This document shows positions 11,471 through 22,120 of a DNA stretch of 64,000 nucleotides, piece after piece. Position 1 is the first letter of the stretch, and each line of letters starts with the position of its first letter. The notes under the pieces are model-generated. The model searched no databases and was not told where the DNA came from. It saw only the letters and a program-made list of their open reading frames with translations. Origin of the DNA: Symmetrospora coprosmae (taxonomy: Eukaryota > Basidiomycota > Cystobasidiomycetes > Symmetrosporaceae); NCBI GenBank assembly GCA_008802785.1, contig VUYT01000009.1, forward strand, positions 558,001-622,000, written 5' to 3'. A program made the position numbers and the translations under genes.

Positions 11471-11968
11471 GAGAATGTTGTTGTGGGACAGAGAAGGATA
11501 ACAGAATGGCGGAGATAGAGAGAAAGAGAAAGTAGAAATGCAAGGCGCTACTGCAGCCTAGATAGACGCGTTCCGTTCCGTCATACAACCGAGCCATCCG
11601 AACATGTAGCCAAAACTCCCTCCTGCCTCTGAATTGGGGGTTCCTCTACAGCGTTCATATTGGGCGCAAGCAGAGCAAGGACGATGCCTCGTTTCAGCGT
11701 TAGCACATGCGCAACGAGTCCAATCAATCCTCTGCTGTCTTCTCCAGGCAAAGACCCGTTGTGCTCTGCAGCTTTATCCCTCTGGTCGGTCAGTCCTAAA
11801 GCTGCTCTGCCCTGCTCTCGCTCTCCCTCTCTCTGCTGGACACCCACCTACAGACGACTACCACGACTCTCACAGCGCAGCTTCGGAGCTTGACCACAGG
11901 AAGCAGACATATAGACAGTACTGCCCGCGGCCGCCCTTCAACGCAGCTCCAGTCCAATCCGCCCAAGC
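11471..11968. other. intergenic region upstream of SmE
   Basis: No supported gene. The right end carries the SmE promoter and 5' UTR, with an AG-rich stretch at about 11500-11535 and CT-rich blocks near 11810-11845. Confidence 0.5.
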
Positions 11969-12812
11969 ATGTCCGGACGCGCAGCGAGGACCCAGGTGGC
12001 TCCCATCAAGTGCGTGCAGGCATGGGCCACGGCGGCGATTGCGTTCCTGCAATCGCGATGCCTCTGTGCAGCAGGCGAGCTGTCCGACTGACTCGCTTCT
12101 ATTCGTGCTGCTCTACCGTGCTCGCCTCCTGTCGCCTCCGTGTGTGTCACCTCCGCCAGCGTCATCTTCAAATATCTCCAGACGAGCACAAAGGTGAGCG
12201 GGCTCTCCGTCACGCATAGCGGGACCTGGTAGCGCGAGCTTTTGGATCGCTTCACAACTGACACCATCTCTTGCCCCCCTTCTTCGCCGCCGCTCTTCTA
12301 CCGCTACTCCCATCTACGCAGGTCTGCATCTGGCTCTTCGACAACCAGGAGTTCAAGCTCGAGGGCAAGATTATCGTGCGGAAGGAGCCCCGGCTTACTT
12401 GCGAGCGGCATGCGTGCACCTTATGCTGACGTGACTCGGACTGAACGCTGCGCTTGTCACAGGGCTTTGATGAGTTCATGAACGTCACGCTCGACGACGC
12501 CGAGGAGGTCTGGGTCAAGGTTAGCAAGGCAAAGCCGGCGGGAGGCGAAGGCGAGGACGCCGCAGCAGCGACAACGACGGCATCGAGGCGACCGAAGCGC
12601 GAGTACGGCGACAGGCGGCCACTAGGTGAGTCTCCTTCTCTTCCGTCGTCCCTCGCTCGCCCTACCGGGACTGACGCTGATGACGCTGGCTCTCCGTTAA
12701 CTTTGTCGCAGGCCGGCTCCTCCTCAAGGGAGAGAACATCACCCTCATCGCACCCGCCCAGAAGCCCAGCGCGAGACCGCAAGGCCAGGTCAGCACGCAG
12801 ATGGAGGAATAG
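11969..12812 (+). CDS. SME1: small nuclear ribonucleoprotein E (SmE)
   Basis: Model: exons 11969-12009, 12160-12193, 12322-12375, 12463-12625 and 12712-12812, 130 aa. Sm motif 1 is VIFKYLQTSTK / VCIWLFDNQEFKLEGKII / GFDEFMNVTLDDAEEV, matching SmE closely. Sm motif 2 is LGRLLLKGENITLI. SmE is one of seven proteins in the Sm ring around U1, U2, U4 and U5 snRNAs. The protein is longer than the usual ~92 aa: about 35 residues separate the two Sm motifs where animals have about 8, and there is a 19-residue C-terminal tail. The extra loop (PAGGEGEDAAAATTTASRR) is not bounded by good internal splice sites, so it seems truly encoded, although a missed intron cannot be ruled out. Confidence 0.88.
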
Positions 12813-13128
12813 GGTCCGGATGCACGGCGTAGACGACGAGTCGGGCTGTCTTCTGAGCGAATGCTGTATTTCTTGACTCTGCTTTGTACACCGCCCCTGC
12901 AAAAGCGCCTCGTACAGAGGCTGAATCCGAGTCGGGTTGCACTGGCATTCTATGCAAGGCATTGGTATTAGAGCTTGTGACATTGTCTTCTTGCGTGGAA
13001 GCCAACGCCTGTCAGCGCTTTGCGAGCTTGCAGGAAGGAGCTTCTTGCTTCTCGCTTCTTGCTTCTCCTCACTCTTGCTCTGACTGTCACCCATACACCA
13101 ACCCACACACCACGCATCCATACAGAAC

Positions 13129-13827
13129 ATGCAGCACACTTCATCTGCCGGACAGCCAGGTCAGACCGAGCAGGCGCCCGCCCTCGGGACGTACCTCGAC
13201 CAAAAGCCAGAGGTCGCCAACCCGGCGCCCCAGTCTGCGACGTCAGAGGAGCACACGAGCGCCGGGCCAAAGTCGACGAGCGACGAGTTCACAAACGCTG
13301 CGACGGGCAAGGGTGCGCGTATCTCCTACCTGTATCCGTAGTGGCATTGCTGGCTGCACTGGGGCAAAGAGCTGACTGCCCGCGCACGTCACTACTCCGG
13401 GGCGAGCAGGCGGACCGACATCCGTCGGAGAGACCGACGGGATGGAGACCATCAACAGCGTCGGACCCACTGATCCATCCATGGACGAGCGCGGGCCAAG
13501 AGAGGCGCAGGCGCACGCCAACACGACGTCGACGACAAACCCGCAGGACAACGAGGATCGGTGCGTCCCGTCCGCTCTTCGCCCGCCGAGCTTCCTGCGA
13601 GACCTGCTGACCCTGCTGCTGCCCAACGCTGGATTCGGACGCCCCGAGCAGAAGTGTGGCACCTCACGCGAGGTAGATACGATGCGGTCCTCCCTGTTCT
13701 GCAGCTCATGTCCTGTGTACGTGTGTGAGTCCAGAAGCTTCCCCCGCAGAGAGCGAGACTGCACGGCTGACCCGCCTCGGCTGGACGTCCCTGCAGAACC
13801 ATGAAAGGGACAGCGCCCTGCTTGTAG
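13129..13827 (+). CDS. small hydrophilic protein of unknown function
   Basis: Proposed exons 13129-13312, 13410-13560 and 13797-13827, 121 aa. The protein has no hydrophobic segment and is rich in Thr, Ser, Pro, Gln, Asp and Glu (for example QHTSSAGQPGQTEQAP, SDEFTNAATGKG, PTSVGETDGMETINSVG), a composition like that of stress-type disordered proteins. Phases close at both introns and the ATG has an ordinary context (AACATGC). The last 10 codons depend on an acceptor at 13796 that I cannot confirm. No family recognised. Confidence 0.45.
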
Positions 13828-14176
13828 ACACATGATACACGTTAATCAATGGTATATGGGCGAAGACACCAGTCTCACTGCGATGAAGCGACTTGTTCGG
13901 CGCCGGCCACTTTTAGCACCACAGACGTCTCCGGAGCTGCCGGAGCTCCTCGTGGTTTCCTTTGGATACGGCTCATTCTCACTGGACTCCCTTTGACCTC
14001 AGTCCAGTTCGGCAAGGCCCACACAGTGTGGTTCGCGGACTGGAGTTGAGAAAGTCTTCCCTGACGACGGTAGCCAACTGACTGCACCCTCATCTCGGCT
14101 GCACCCCTTGCCTCCTGACCTCATCCTTGAGCGACGGCCATCCAGACAGACAATCACCGAACGCGCACCGTCGAGG
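13828..14176. other. intergenic region
   Basis: Between the small hydrophilic gene and the first Cys-rich GPI gene. Nothing beyond short chance frames. Confidence 0.5.
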
Positions 14177-15190
14177 ATGGCACCTGATAGGAAGACGCTC
14201 TTCTCGCTCGGCCTGCTGCTGGCCAGCGCCGCCTCCACCTCCACCCACGCTCGCTCAAGCAGCCCTCACCGCCTGTTCGCGCGACAGCAATCCGCCGACC
14301 CCGCCGACCCTGCTGCGACTGGCGACGCTAGCACCGGATCCCTGCTCGAGGCAATCATCCCAGCCGAGTGCAGCCAGTGGGTGGCAGTATTCCCAGTGTT
14401 CCTCTGCCTGGCTTGCATCCCAATCCTTACGTGCTGACCTTGCCGGCATGGACTCTGCTCCCACCTACAGAGCATGCCAGCAGCTCGTACAAGCCACAAA
14501 TGCGTGCCTGGACGGGGCTGACCTCACTTGCGCTTGCAACACTGAGACCGTCAGCGGCTTCGTCACCTGCGCAACCTGCGCACCCGTCATCTACCAGGGC
14601 GAGTCAGACAGCCTCAGGTCTGCCGTTGAGCGTGAGTTCAGATTGCTCAATTGCCGAACGGAGGTTATGAAGCCTCACACCGCCTCGCACGCGGTCCTGC
14701 CGTCGCGCGGACACTGACAGGGCTGCTCTGACTTTCTGACAATCGAATCACAGAGGCCCTGCAGCAGTGCCAGGCTGCTGGCTCGCCCGTCGACGACGAC
14801 CCGTCGCAAGTCCCCGCCGGGTCTGGCTCGTCCGCAGGACAAGGCAGCGCCATCAACACCGACAGCCTTGCCAGCAACTCGGTCGACGACAGCCCGAGCT
14901 CGAGCTCGAGCTCGAGCTCGGGCTCACTCACCCTCATTGCGCCGACCACGGCCGCTAGCAGCGGCGCCACCCTCGTCTCGCCTACCACGCTCGCCAGCTC
15001 TCCAGCAGCAGGCATCGGCGCACGTCCCATCACATCGACGGCGTCGGTACCTCCCCTCTCATCTGCAGCCGCAAACGGGAACGCTACGGAGACGGCAGCG
15101 GATGATGCTGGTGGCGCATTCGCCGCTGTCAAGATGCACGTGGGACTCGCCGCGGCTATGGTGGTTGCCGTCATCGCTGCACTTGCGTAG
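14177..15190 (+). CDS. Cys-rich GPI-anchored surface protein, paralogue 1
   Basis: Exons 14177-14376, 14471-14631 and 14754-15190; 265 aa. The N terminus is a signal peptide (LFSLGLLLASAAS). The middle exon, 161 nt long, encodes a cysteine module with CxC and CxxC pairs: CQQLVQATNAC, TCACNTETV and TCATCAPVIY, with one more Cys just after in LQQCQAAGSPV. A Ser/Thr-rich stalk with a poly-Ser run follows, then a hydrophobic tail (GLAAAMVVAVIAALA) typical of a GPI signal. The spacing does not fit CFEM well, and I do not recognise the family. It is a tandem paralogue of the gene at 15743, which has the same exon layout and the same middle-exon length. Likely a cell-wall or plasma-membrane surface protein. 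Confidence 0.78.
14895..14920. repeat. GAGCTC/CTCGAG alternating repeat coding poly-Ser
   Basis: An almost perfect 6-bp repeat that is also palindromic; it encodes the Ser run in the stalk of the first Cys-rich GPI protein. Confidence 0.8.
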
Positions 15191-15742
15191 ATGCCCTGAG
15201 TCTTAACTGCGTCTGGAAGGCTTGCTACATACAGGGGCCCTGGTGGCCCTGATTTACGGCACGGAATGGACAAAGGTGCATAGGTAGTGCTATAGCTCGG
15301 TCTCGATACCCTTGTGGCCACTCTAGTCGTTGCTTTCATAACAGCTTCGTCCTGGACGGCTCATCAGTCTCGACATGCCTTCGGTCCTCAGCAGCTACCT
15401 GTGCCTACCTTCTCTCCGACTGCACATCGGATCGGCCAGGTCAACAATCTCCTGCCGTACAAGCCAATGCATCCGTAATGCAGCCGCCGCCATCGCATGC
15501 GAGCCTTTGCTTCACTTGCGACGGCCGGGATCCGTCGCGCCCGCTGGATGGGGATGACCGGGGCGGAAGCGTCTTCTCCGGACCGAAAGGGAATCTCAGG
15601 CGTACGCAATAGCGCCTATCCTCACGCGACCTGAGTGCTCGTCGACTCTGCTTTGCTCCGACTTCACAAGCGCACCTCATCCTCCTCTCGCGTCTAGCCT
15701 CCCCTGCTGCCCCATTCCGTCCGAATCTAACGAACCTCCATC
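15191..15742. other. intergenic region between the tandem paralogues
   Basis: 552 nt with no supported gene; it presumably holds the promoter of the second Cys-rich gene. Confidence 0.5.
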
Positions 15743-16837
15743 ATGCCCTCTCAGATCCAGCGCGCTTTTTCTACAGCACTCCTCACCTTCCTCGTCGCTG
15801 ACAGCACCCTCGCAGTTCCTGCCCAGACCGGCTCTGGAGGGCTAGTTGCACACCATGCCCGCAATCTCGCCGCTGTCCGGCCTGTCGCTCACAACGCTCA
15901 GCGAAGGCATCTCCATGCCCGCCAGGAGGCGGCGCAAAGTACCGGAGCACCTGCGGACAGCAACACGGCTACAATGAGTCTCTCACCCGATGGACAGACG
16001 GCCTCGGGCGGCGGCACGCCAGAGCTGCAGGGCCCGGAGGAGCCCGTCAATCTGGGCGGCCTCCTCCCTCCCGAGTGCGAGTCGTGAGTGAGCCCTTGCA
16101 TTTCACGAAACTCGGCAGCCGCTGAACTCTGTGTCATACGCCCGCCGTTCCATAGAGTCTGCCAGCCATTCAGCAAAAGTGCTTCGAGTTGCGTGCAAGA
16201 CTCGGCACCTGCTTGTGCTTGCAACCTCGACACCGTCACCAGCTTCACGGGCTGCGCGATGTGCGCGCCTGCCCTATACGACGGATACATTGGCGGGCTC
16301 AAGGCTGCTGTGGAGGGTGAGCGCTGGCTCAGGTTGAATATTTAGCTAATGCAATGAAAGTGAAGCTTACATGAGGGTAACGTGTACCATTCAGGTGCTC
16401 TCGAGGAGTGTGCAGCAGCCGGCTCGCCCGTCGAGTATGACACATCGACTCTCCCGGGCTCTGGCGCTTCCGGCTACACGGGTCCTTCGGACAATGAGCT
16501 CTCCTCTTCAGCCGCAGCGGCTCTCTCATCCGCCATGACCACGCCCGCTGGCACCGCTGGTGTGGCCTCTGCGACGGACGGCAACGACGCCGACGCCTCC
16601 AGTGCTCTGGAAACGCCACGCCTGAGCCCATCCGCCACAACGACCGCCGACAATGCGCAACCGACAGCCAGCTCCACATCCGGCGGCAACTCCACGAGCA
16701 CCAACTCGACAGCCGCAAATGCTACTGAGACTGGCTTCGGCGAATCTGGTGCAGCTCCCGCTGCCGTCAAGGTACAAGGAGCTCTCGTGGCGACTGTCGT
16801 TGTTGCTCTTGCTGTCGGCCTCTCTAGCGTCCTGTGA
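15743..16837 (+). CDS. Cys-rich GPI-anchored surface protein, paralogue 2
   Basis: Exons 15743-16083, 16156-16316 and 16395-16837; 314 aa. Signal peptide at the N terminus (STALLTFLVADSTLA), a variable linker, then a cysteine module with the same spacing as its neighbour: VCQPFSKSASSC, ACACNLDTV, GCAMCAPALYDG and LEECAAAGSPV. The middle exon is 161 nt in both paralogues and all intron phases match, so the pair arose by duplication. The C terminus is a long Ser/Thr-rich stalk with NST/NAT sequons and a hydrophobic GPI-type tail (GALVATVVVALAVGLSSVL). Function unknown; a surface or wall-bound role is inferred. Confidence 0.78.
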
Positions 16838-16998
16838 TGCCACGATCGTCTTGTATGTGCCTGTACCTTGGCAGTATGCCCTCCCCTGGCAAGAGCTCTG
16901 TAGCCGTTCGCTCCATCATACATAGTGTCCATTGCCGCAAGTAAGTAGAGCGTCATGCGCTGGTATACGTAGCCACATATAGCTACAGCTAATTAAGG

Positions 16999-18613
16999 CT
17001 ACCACTCTTGAATAGCACGCTCCACAATGGGACGGATCGCCTTCCTGCCAGTCCCGGAGCCAATCTGCTTCCAAGCGAATCGCCATCGGCCCCAGTCTTT
17101 CTCGGCCCTCCAGGGCTTCAAGCTGAGCTGCGTATCCGTGGCGACCTCGTCTCGGATAGTGTGGTAAATCCGCTCGGCCATGTCCTCGTCTAGGTTTGTT
17201 CCAGGTTCAACGATGAGGATGAGCTCGCGGATTTTGTTGCCTTTCTTGTCCTTGGCCTTTGTCATCGTGATAAGGACGTCCACCTTGTTTGCTGCTATCC
17301 ACTCGCGCGTCTCTGCGACGAGTCCCTGCATTGTCCCGTTCTTGGACCTTTCAATGAGGTCATCCAGCACCTCCGGGATGTTGGCATAGCCAACATTTAC
17401 AGGGATGGTGGAATTGTACATGACATCGCCCTTGTAGTCGCGGCTGAACATCTGTCCAACAGTCAGGTTCTGCAGTTGACTTTGCGCCTTCTTGAGATCC
17501 TTGGCGAGCGACTTCATGAATGGCTTGAGGTCCTTGTGCCGGCTGGTAGATCTGGCGAAGAGGCTCTGGGCCGCGTTCCGATCGGCCTTCTTCGCTTTGC
17601 CTTTCTTGAGGCCATTCGTATCTATGGCGATTGCGCTCAGGAGGAGATCCGCAAGGCCTCGGGGGATCGGCTCGTGCTTCTCGGTCTCGATAGAGATGAT
17701 GTTACCGACCAGGGAGGATGCCGATCCGACCATGGAGATGATGCCTGACGTTGGCGCCGCATGTTCAGATCAGCATGGCCAGGAATCGTTCTCTGGCTCG
17801 CACACTTACGAGGGTCCGCTGTCGAGTTGACGCCCCGATCCCAGTGATGGTCGACTATGCCGAGGACTGGAGCGCCGGCCCAGTAGCTGGGGAAGGATGT
17901 GAGATTTATCTGAGCATTAAAATGGAGTTACTGTCGAGATTATCCAGTCCAAAGAGAACGCACGAAAGCGGTCGGTTATGGTCGACCAGGACCAGACCTT
18001 TGATCATTTGTGCAATCTTCCCTCGGTGGTACGGCAGCTGATCCAGAGCTACGGTAGCAAGACAGTGCGATGAGCCAGAGCCTGTGGAAGGTGTGGCCAG
18101 TAGACAGCTTACTGAGCAAATCCGCGTGAACCGAGTTCAGCCTGGCAAAGTCAAGCGCCAGGGTATTCTCTGGCCGGTAATCGATGGCCTCCCGGTCGAT
18201 CTGCAGTAGTGCGACGGCCTTCTCGGGCTGGTGATACCGGTGTGACAGATGGTACGCCATGGCCAGGGAGGACGCCATGGTGTCGGTGTCTGCCGAGCGG
18301 GAAAGAGACAGAGTGTCAGCTTGCCAGGCCGCGCAGGGGAAGAAGCGTAGCGCGTCGCAGACGAACCTGCTGCCTCGTTCCCGATGACAACGATCCAATC
18401 TCCGACTCCGCCTTTCTCAAAGGCTTCCAAGAAAGCGGCCTTGGATTCGTTACACCATTGCGACAGATGCGAGTCGGAGCGCGAGGTCTCTGGGTCGGTC
18501 GAGAGAGGTCCCCAGAGAGGCGCCTGGGCAAGCTGTGGCAGGGCTGAACCGCTGTTGAACGGTACGAAGAAGAGGGCAGCAAGTGCTAGGATGGCTGCGG
18601 CGGACTTGAGCAT
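16999..18613 (-). CDS. PPX1: exopolyphosphatase (PPX1/DHH family) with signal peptide
   Basis: Exons 18613-18367, 18289-18113, 18048-17964, 17886-17810 and 17744-16999; 443 aa. The DHH-family active site is visible: VVIGNEAADTDTMASSLA (NEAADxD, like NESADMD in yeast Ppx1), VLVDHN, GIVDHHWDRGVN (DHH) and SAIAIDTNGL. The C-terminal DHHA2 region contains RDYKGDVMY, VDVLITMTKAK and RELILIVEPG. The enzyme releases phosphate from the ends of inorganic polyphosphate. Unlike yeast Ppx1, the N terminus is a clear hydrophobic signal peptide (AAAILALAALFFVPFNSGSA), pointing to a vacuolar, secretory or extracellular place of action. It is divergent from the SPX-EXS exporter gene, which suggests joint phosphate control. 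Confidence 0.85.
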
Positions 18614-19313
18614 TTCGAGTGCGAGAGCTTCCGAGTGGGAAGCTGCACAGTAGTATGTGAGCGGAGCAGAGGAGAGGAGAGTAGCGATGCAGGACGAGGT
18701 CGACGATGACAATCCCCGCCGTCTTGACTGTTCTGGAGTTGACCGAAAGGAAGCTTCATATTCGAATAGTCTCCTTGAGTCCTTTGCCTTGCTATTCCTG
18801 CTGTTGCGAAGCGCGGGCAGTGCGAGAGACCGCACGCAGGAGGGGAAAAAGTCGAGCACGTGTTTCGCTAGGCTTCGACCTTGTGGGTTCATTACGTCAT
18901 TAAGACGGAGCTCCGGGCTGGGGCTCCAGAAGCGACTCGCACGTCCGCGCACACACTCCCCAAACACACGCACAGAGACGGTGTGTGCACGCTGTAAACT
19001 TGCTCATGCCGTATGAGCTGCTTGTCGATTCTGCTAATAGTACGTAGTATGGGGATCCGGAGGCGCGCGTGTGCGAACGAGCTGCGCGCATCAGAGGTCA
19101 GCCTGCGATCGCGCTCATCTCGGTTATCTGGGGAGATTTGCAGCAGCAGCAGAATTGCCATGCAGGGAGCGTACTCGTCCCGGATGTTGAGACGAGCGAT
19201 GGCACCTGTCCTTATGACGCTTTCTTTTCCGTTCTTCTTACCTCTGACGACAGTCTTGCTGAAGTCGCACGTTCGCGTCGACGCAGTTCTGTGCGCTCTC
19301 GGCGGTACCGGTG
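18614..19313. promoter_or_regulatory. shared upstream region of PPX1 and the SPX-EXS gene
   Basis: 700 nt lie between two divergent start codons. It contains one CACGTGT site at 18857-18863, the core bound by Pho4-type bHLH factors in other fungi. Such a 6-mer also occurs by chance and elsewhere in this window (for example near 48480 and 15136), so regulation is only a suggestion. Confidence 0.35.
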
Positions 19314-21830
19314 ATGAAGACTCGGAGCTTTGCGCAGGACAAGCTGCAAAGCCATGCAATCAAGGGTGCGACACGCCTGTGTATGGCTAAAAGGCCAGCT
19401 ACCAGGCTCACGCTCACGCTCCTCTCCTCGAACCTGCTGGTCTCACGCAGAATGGCGTGAAGCTTACCTCGACTTTCCGGCGGTGAAGGACCTCATCGAC
19501 CGCGCTGCGCAAGGCAGTCGACAAGCAGGTCAAAGTCGCAAGATCCGCGTGTCTTATCCTCCCGTGGATCACCTCAATGAAGAAGAACGCGCCATTTTCG
19601 ACACGCTCGAGCGAGAGCTCCAAAGGGTGGGTGGCGCAGGACGGAACCTGACAACGCCTATTGCACTGGCTCTATATCCTGACCTTTCGGATCCATGCTT
19701 CCAGACAGTATCGTTCTACCAGGAGTTACTGCGCAGCGCCGTGCGCCGTCTCAATGTGCTGCGTCGCCAGATAGAGGAGCTCGAACAGCATCGCGACGTC
19801 TACCTCGCTGCACGGCGGCGGGAAATCCCAGCTATCCGACCGTTCCTACGGCTAATGAAGGAGGCGCGACAGCGCATGCGACCAGAAACCCCGTACGGTA
19901 ATCACGACTCGTACGAGCAGGACCCTCTCGGATACGGTACCGCATACCGGAAACTGCAGGTCGCAGCTACAGAGTACTACCTCTTCCTCGACTCTATCGA
20001 ACAATACTGCAGCGTCAGCGTAGCCGCCTTCACACGCGCCTTGGGAGACGTCGAGCAGGATCTTCAGATTACTTGCCATGCAGCGTATGCGCGAAAGGAG
20101 GAAATGCTCACGCTTAGCGTGCCGGCAGCGCTCTTTGATCTAAGGTCCAGCATTGAGCTCATCTACGAAGAGACATTCGCACAGGACAGTGAGATGGACG
20201 GAAGGGACAAGCTCCGCTCAATTGCAGATGCTCCGCCATCTCATGCATTTGCAATCTGGCGAACAGGATGGTACCTCGGAGTGGCGCTCGTAGCTTGCGC
20301 CTTGACTGGCTTGCAGCGTGAGTCTCCTGAGACAGTCTCTCCACGTTACTCTGATCATTCATAAGCTAATCAGCGAACTTACAGTCTTCCATGGCACCGC
20401 ACGGCAACGTCTCCCACAGTACTCCACCATTCTGCAGGTCTATGCAATCGCGGGTGTTCCCCTGCTGCTAGCGCTGGGTGTGGGAGTCAACTGGGTTGCT
20501 TGGCGGAGGGTGGGCGTGAATGTAGACGTCCTCTTCGAACTCGACAGGCAGAACACCCTCGATCTCGACCAGTATCATGAGATGCCCGCCTTCCTCATCT
20601 GCACCTTGGCCATCACCGTGTGGGCCACATTCGCAACCGAGGCACCAGGGGTTTCGCCTGGCTACTATATCCTCCTGTGGTTCGCCTTCGTTGCCGTCTT
20701 CCTATTCAACCCTTTCCCAATCTTCCATTATCATGCGAGGTGGTGGATCTGTCGAACTCTTATTCGAGTGACCATGAGTGGCATACTGCAGGTAGAGGTG
20801 AGCCATTTGATCATCTCGCTGATGCGCCAAGAGAGCACGAGCTCACACGAACACCTTCCGCAGTTCCGGGATCTATGGCTCGGCGACCAGCTATGCTCGC
20901 TGTCTTACAGCCTTTCCAACATCTATCGTAGGTAACCCGAGGTCTGCACGCATTTTCTGCTGGCTGACCTGGTTCCACTGAACCTCCATGTCCACGCACA
21001 AAGTGATTGGCTGTGCTTACAGCAAGAGATTTGCGCCGAACATTCAGGGCTCATGCGACACCAGCGCGACCTGGCTCACACCGATGATAGGTTGTCTACC
21101 GTCTCTATTCCGTCTGGGCCATTCTGCTCGGCGTTACAATACCTCGCCCGAAGTGAAGTAGGCTCATGGTCATTGCACTCAAGCTGCCCACGTATCTGAG
21201 CTGATGCATACATCCACTTCTGCAGGACGCATCTCCTGAACGTGGCGAGGTACGGTCTCAGCGTGGCACAGCTGTTCTGCTACTACAACTGGCGGATCGC
21301 AGGATCCGAGAGGGATTCGACCATGGCGGTGTTCATAGCTGTCTCTGCAGTCAACAGTCTCGTCCAGTACGCATGGGACGTGCGCATCGACTGGAATCTT
21401 TTCAATCGCCAGAGTCGACACCCTTTCCTGCGTTCCGAATTGGCGTACAAAGCTCCGGTGAGTATGAGGAAACCCTGCAAAGCACGCTCACTGGCTGTTT
21501 CTGAGTGACGGTGGCCTCCCTTGCAGGCCTACTACCTCGCCGTCATTGCCGATTTCGCTCTGCGTTTCGCTTGGCTCATCTACCTCTCAAGCTGTCCCTT
21601 GACGAGCCTCCTGAGCTTCACAAATGCGATGGCCGAAGCATTCAGGCGGTGGATCTGGAATGTGAGCACTCATGACAGGGCCGCTGGGACATCGCGGTCG
21701 CTGATGTGCCTGCCACACCCAGTTCTTCCGAGTCGAGGCCGAGAACAGCGGAAACATCGACGACTTCCGCGTCACTCGAGCGATCGTGCGTGACTGGACG
21801 CCTAGCCTTCGTACGCTTCGCAAGAGCTGA
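19314..21830 (+). CDS. SYG1: SPX-EXS phosphate exporter, SYG1/XPR1-like
   Basis: Eight exons: 19314-19365, 19451-20317, 20385-20797, 20864-20927, 21004-21157, 21226-21457, 21527-21661 and 21723-21830; 674 aa. The N terminus is an SPX domain (IKEWREAYLDFPAVKDLID, a long helical centre, YRKLQVAATEYYLFLDSIE), the family sensor of inositol pyrophosphates. After several membrane helices comes the EXS domain: VEFRDLWLGDQLCSLSYSL, YLIGCAYSKRFAPN, RRYNTSPEVK and NSGNIDDFRVTRAIVRDW. XPR1-type members export phosphate; yeast Syg1 lies in the same family. Each intron is supported because the consensus only reads correctly across the junctions (for example NIY|LIGCAYS). The initial exon starts MKTRSFAQ rather than MKFG, so the N terminus is atypical. 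Confidence 0.88.
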
Positions 21831-22120
21831 TGAGTGGACCTCTGTGCCGCCCCTTAGCCGTTGCCGTACAGCATAGGAGATGGCGTGGACGTGAAGACCG
21901 AAGCGTCTCGGCTTCTCGAGGCCTCGCGCAGATGATACACGGGCGAATAGCGAGCGAAGCAATGGATGTGAGACGTGTAGTGTCGCGCGACAGATGCAGG
22001 CTTGTGTAGCAGTAATTCAGGACTTGTGCCTCTATCATCCCAACGGATCCGGACGGCAGCCGCGCCCGGTGCGGCGCGAGACATCGCTTGCCCTTGCGCC
22101 TCTCCCGCACTGCCAGTGCC

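Noticed and set aside
18857-18863. CACGTGT as proof of Pho4 control
   Set aside because: Kept only as a suggestion, since a 6-mer is expected about once per 4 kb and other copies occur in the window near unrelated genes.
18137-18973. 278-codon frame on the minus strand over the PPX1 start
   Set aside because: It mostly shadows PPX1 exons in another frame upstream and downstream of the true start; its extra parts have no domain and PPX1 explains the conserved sequence.
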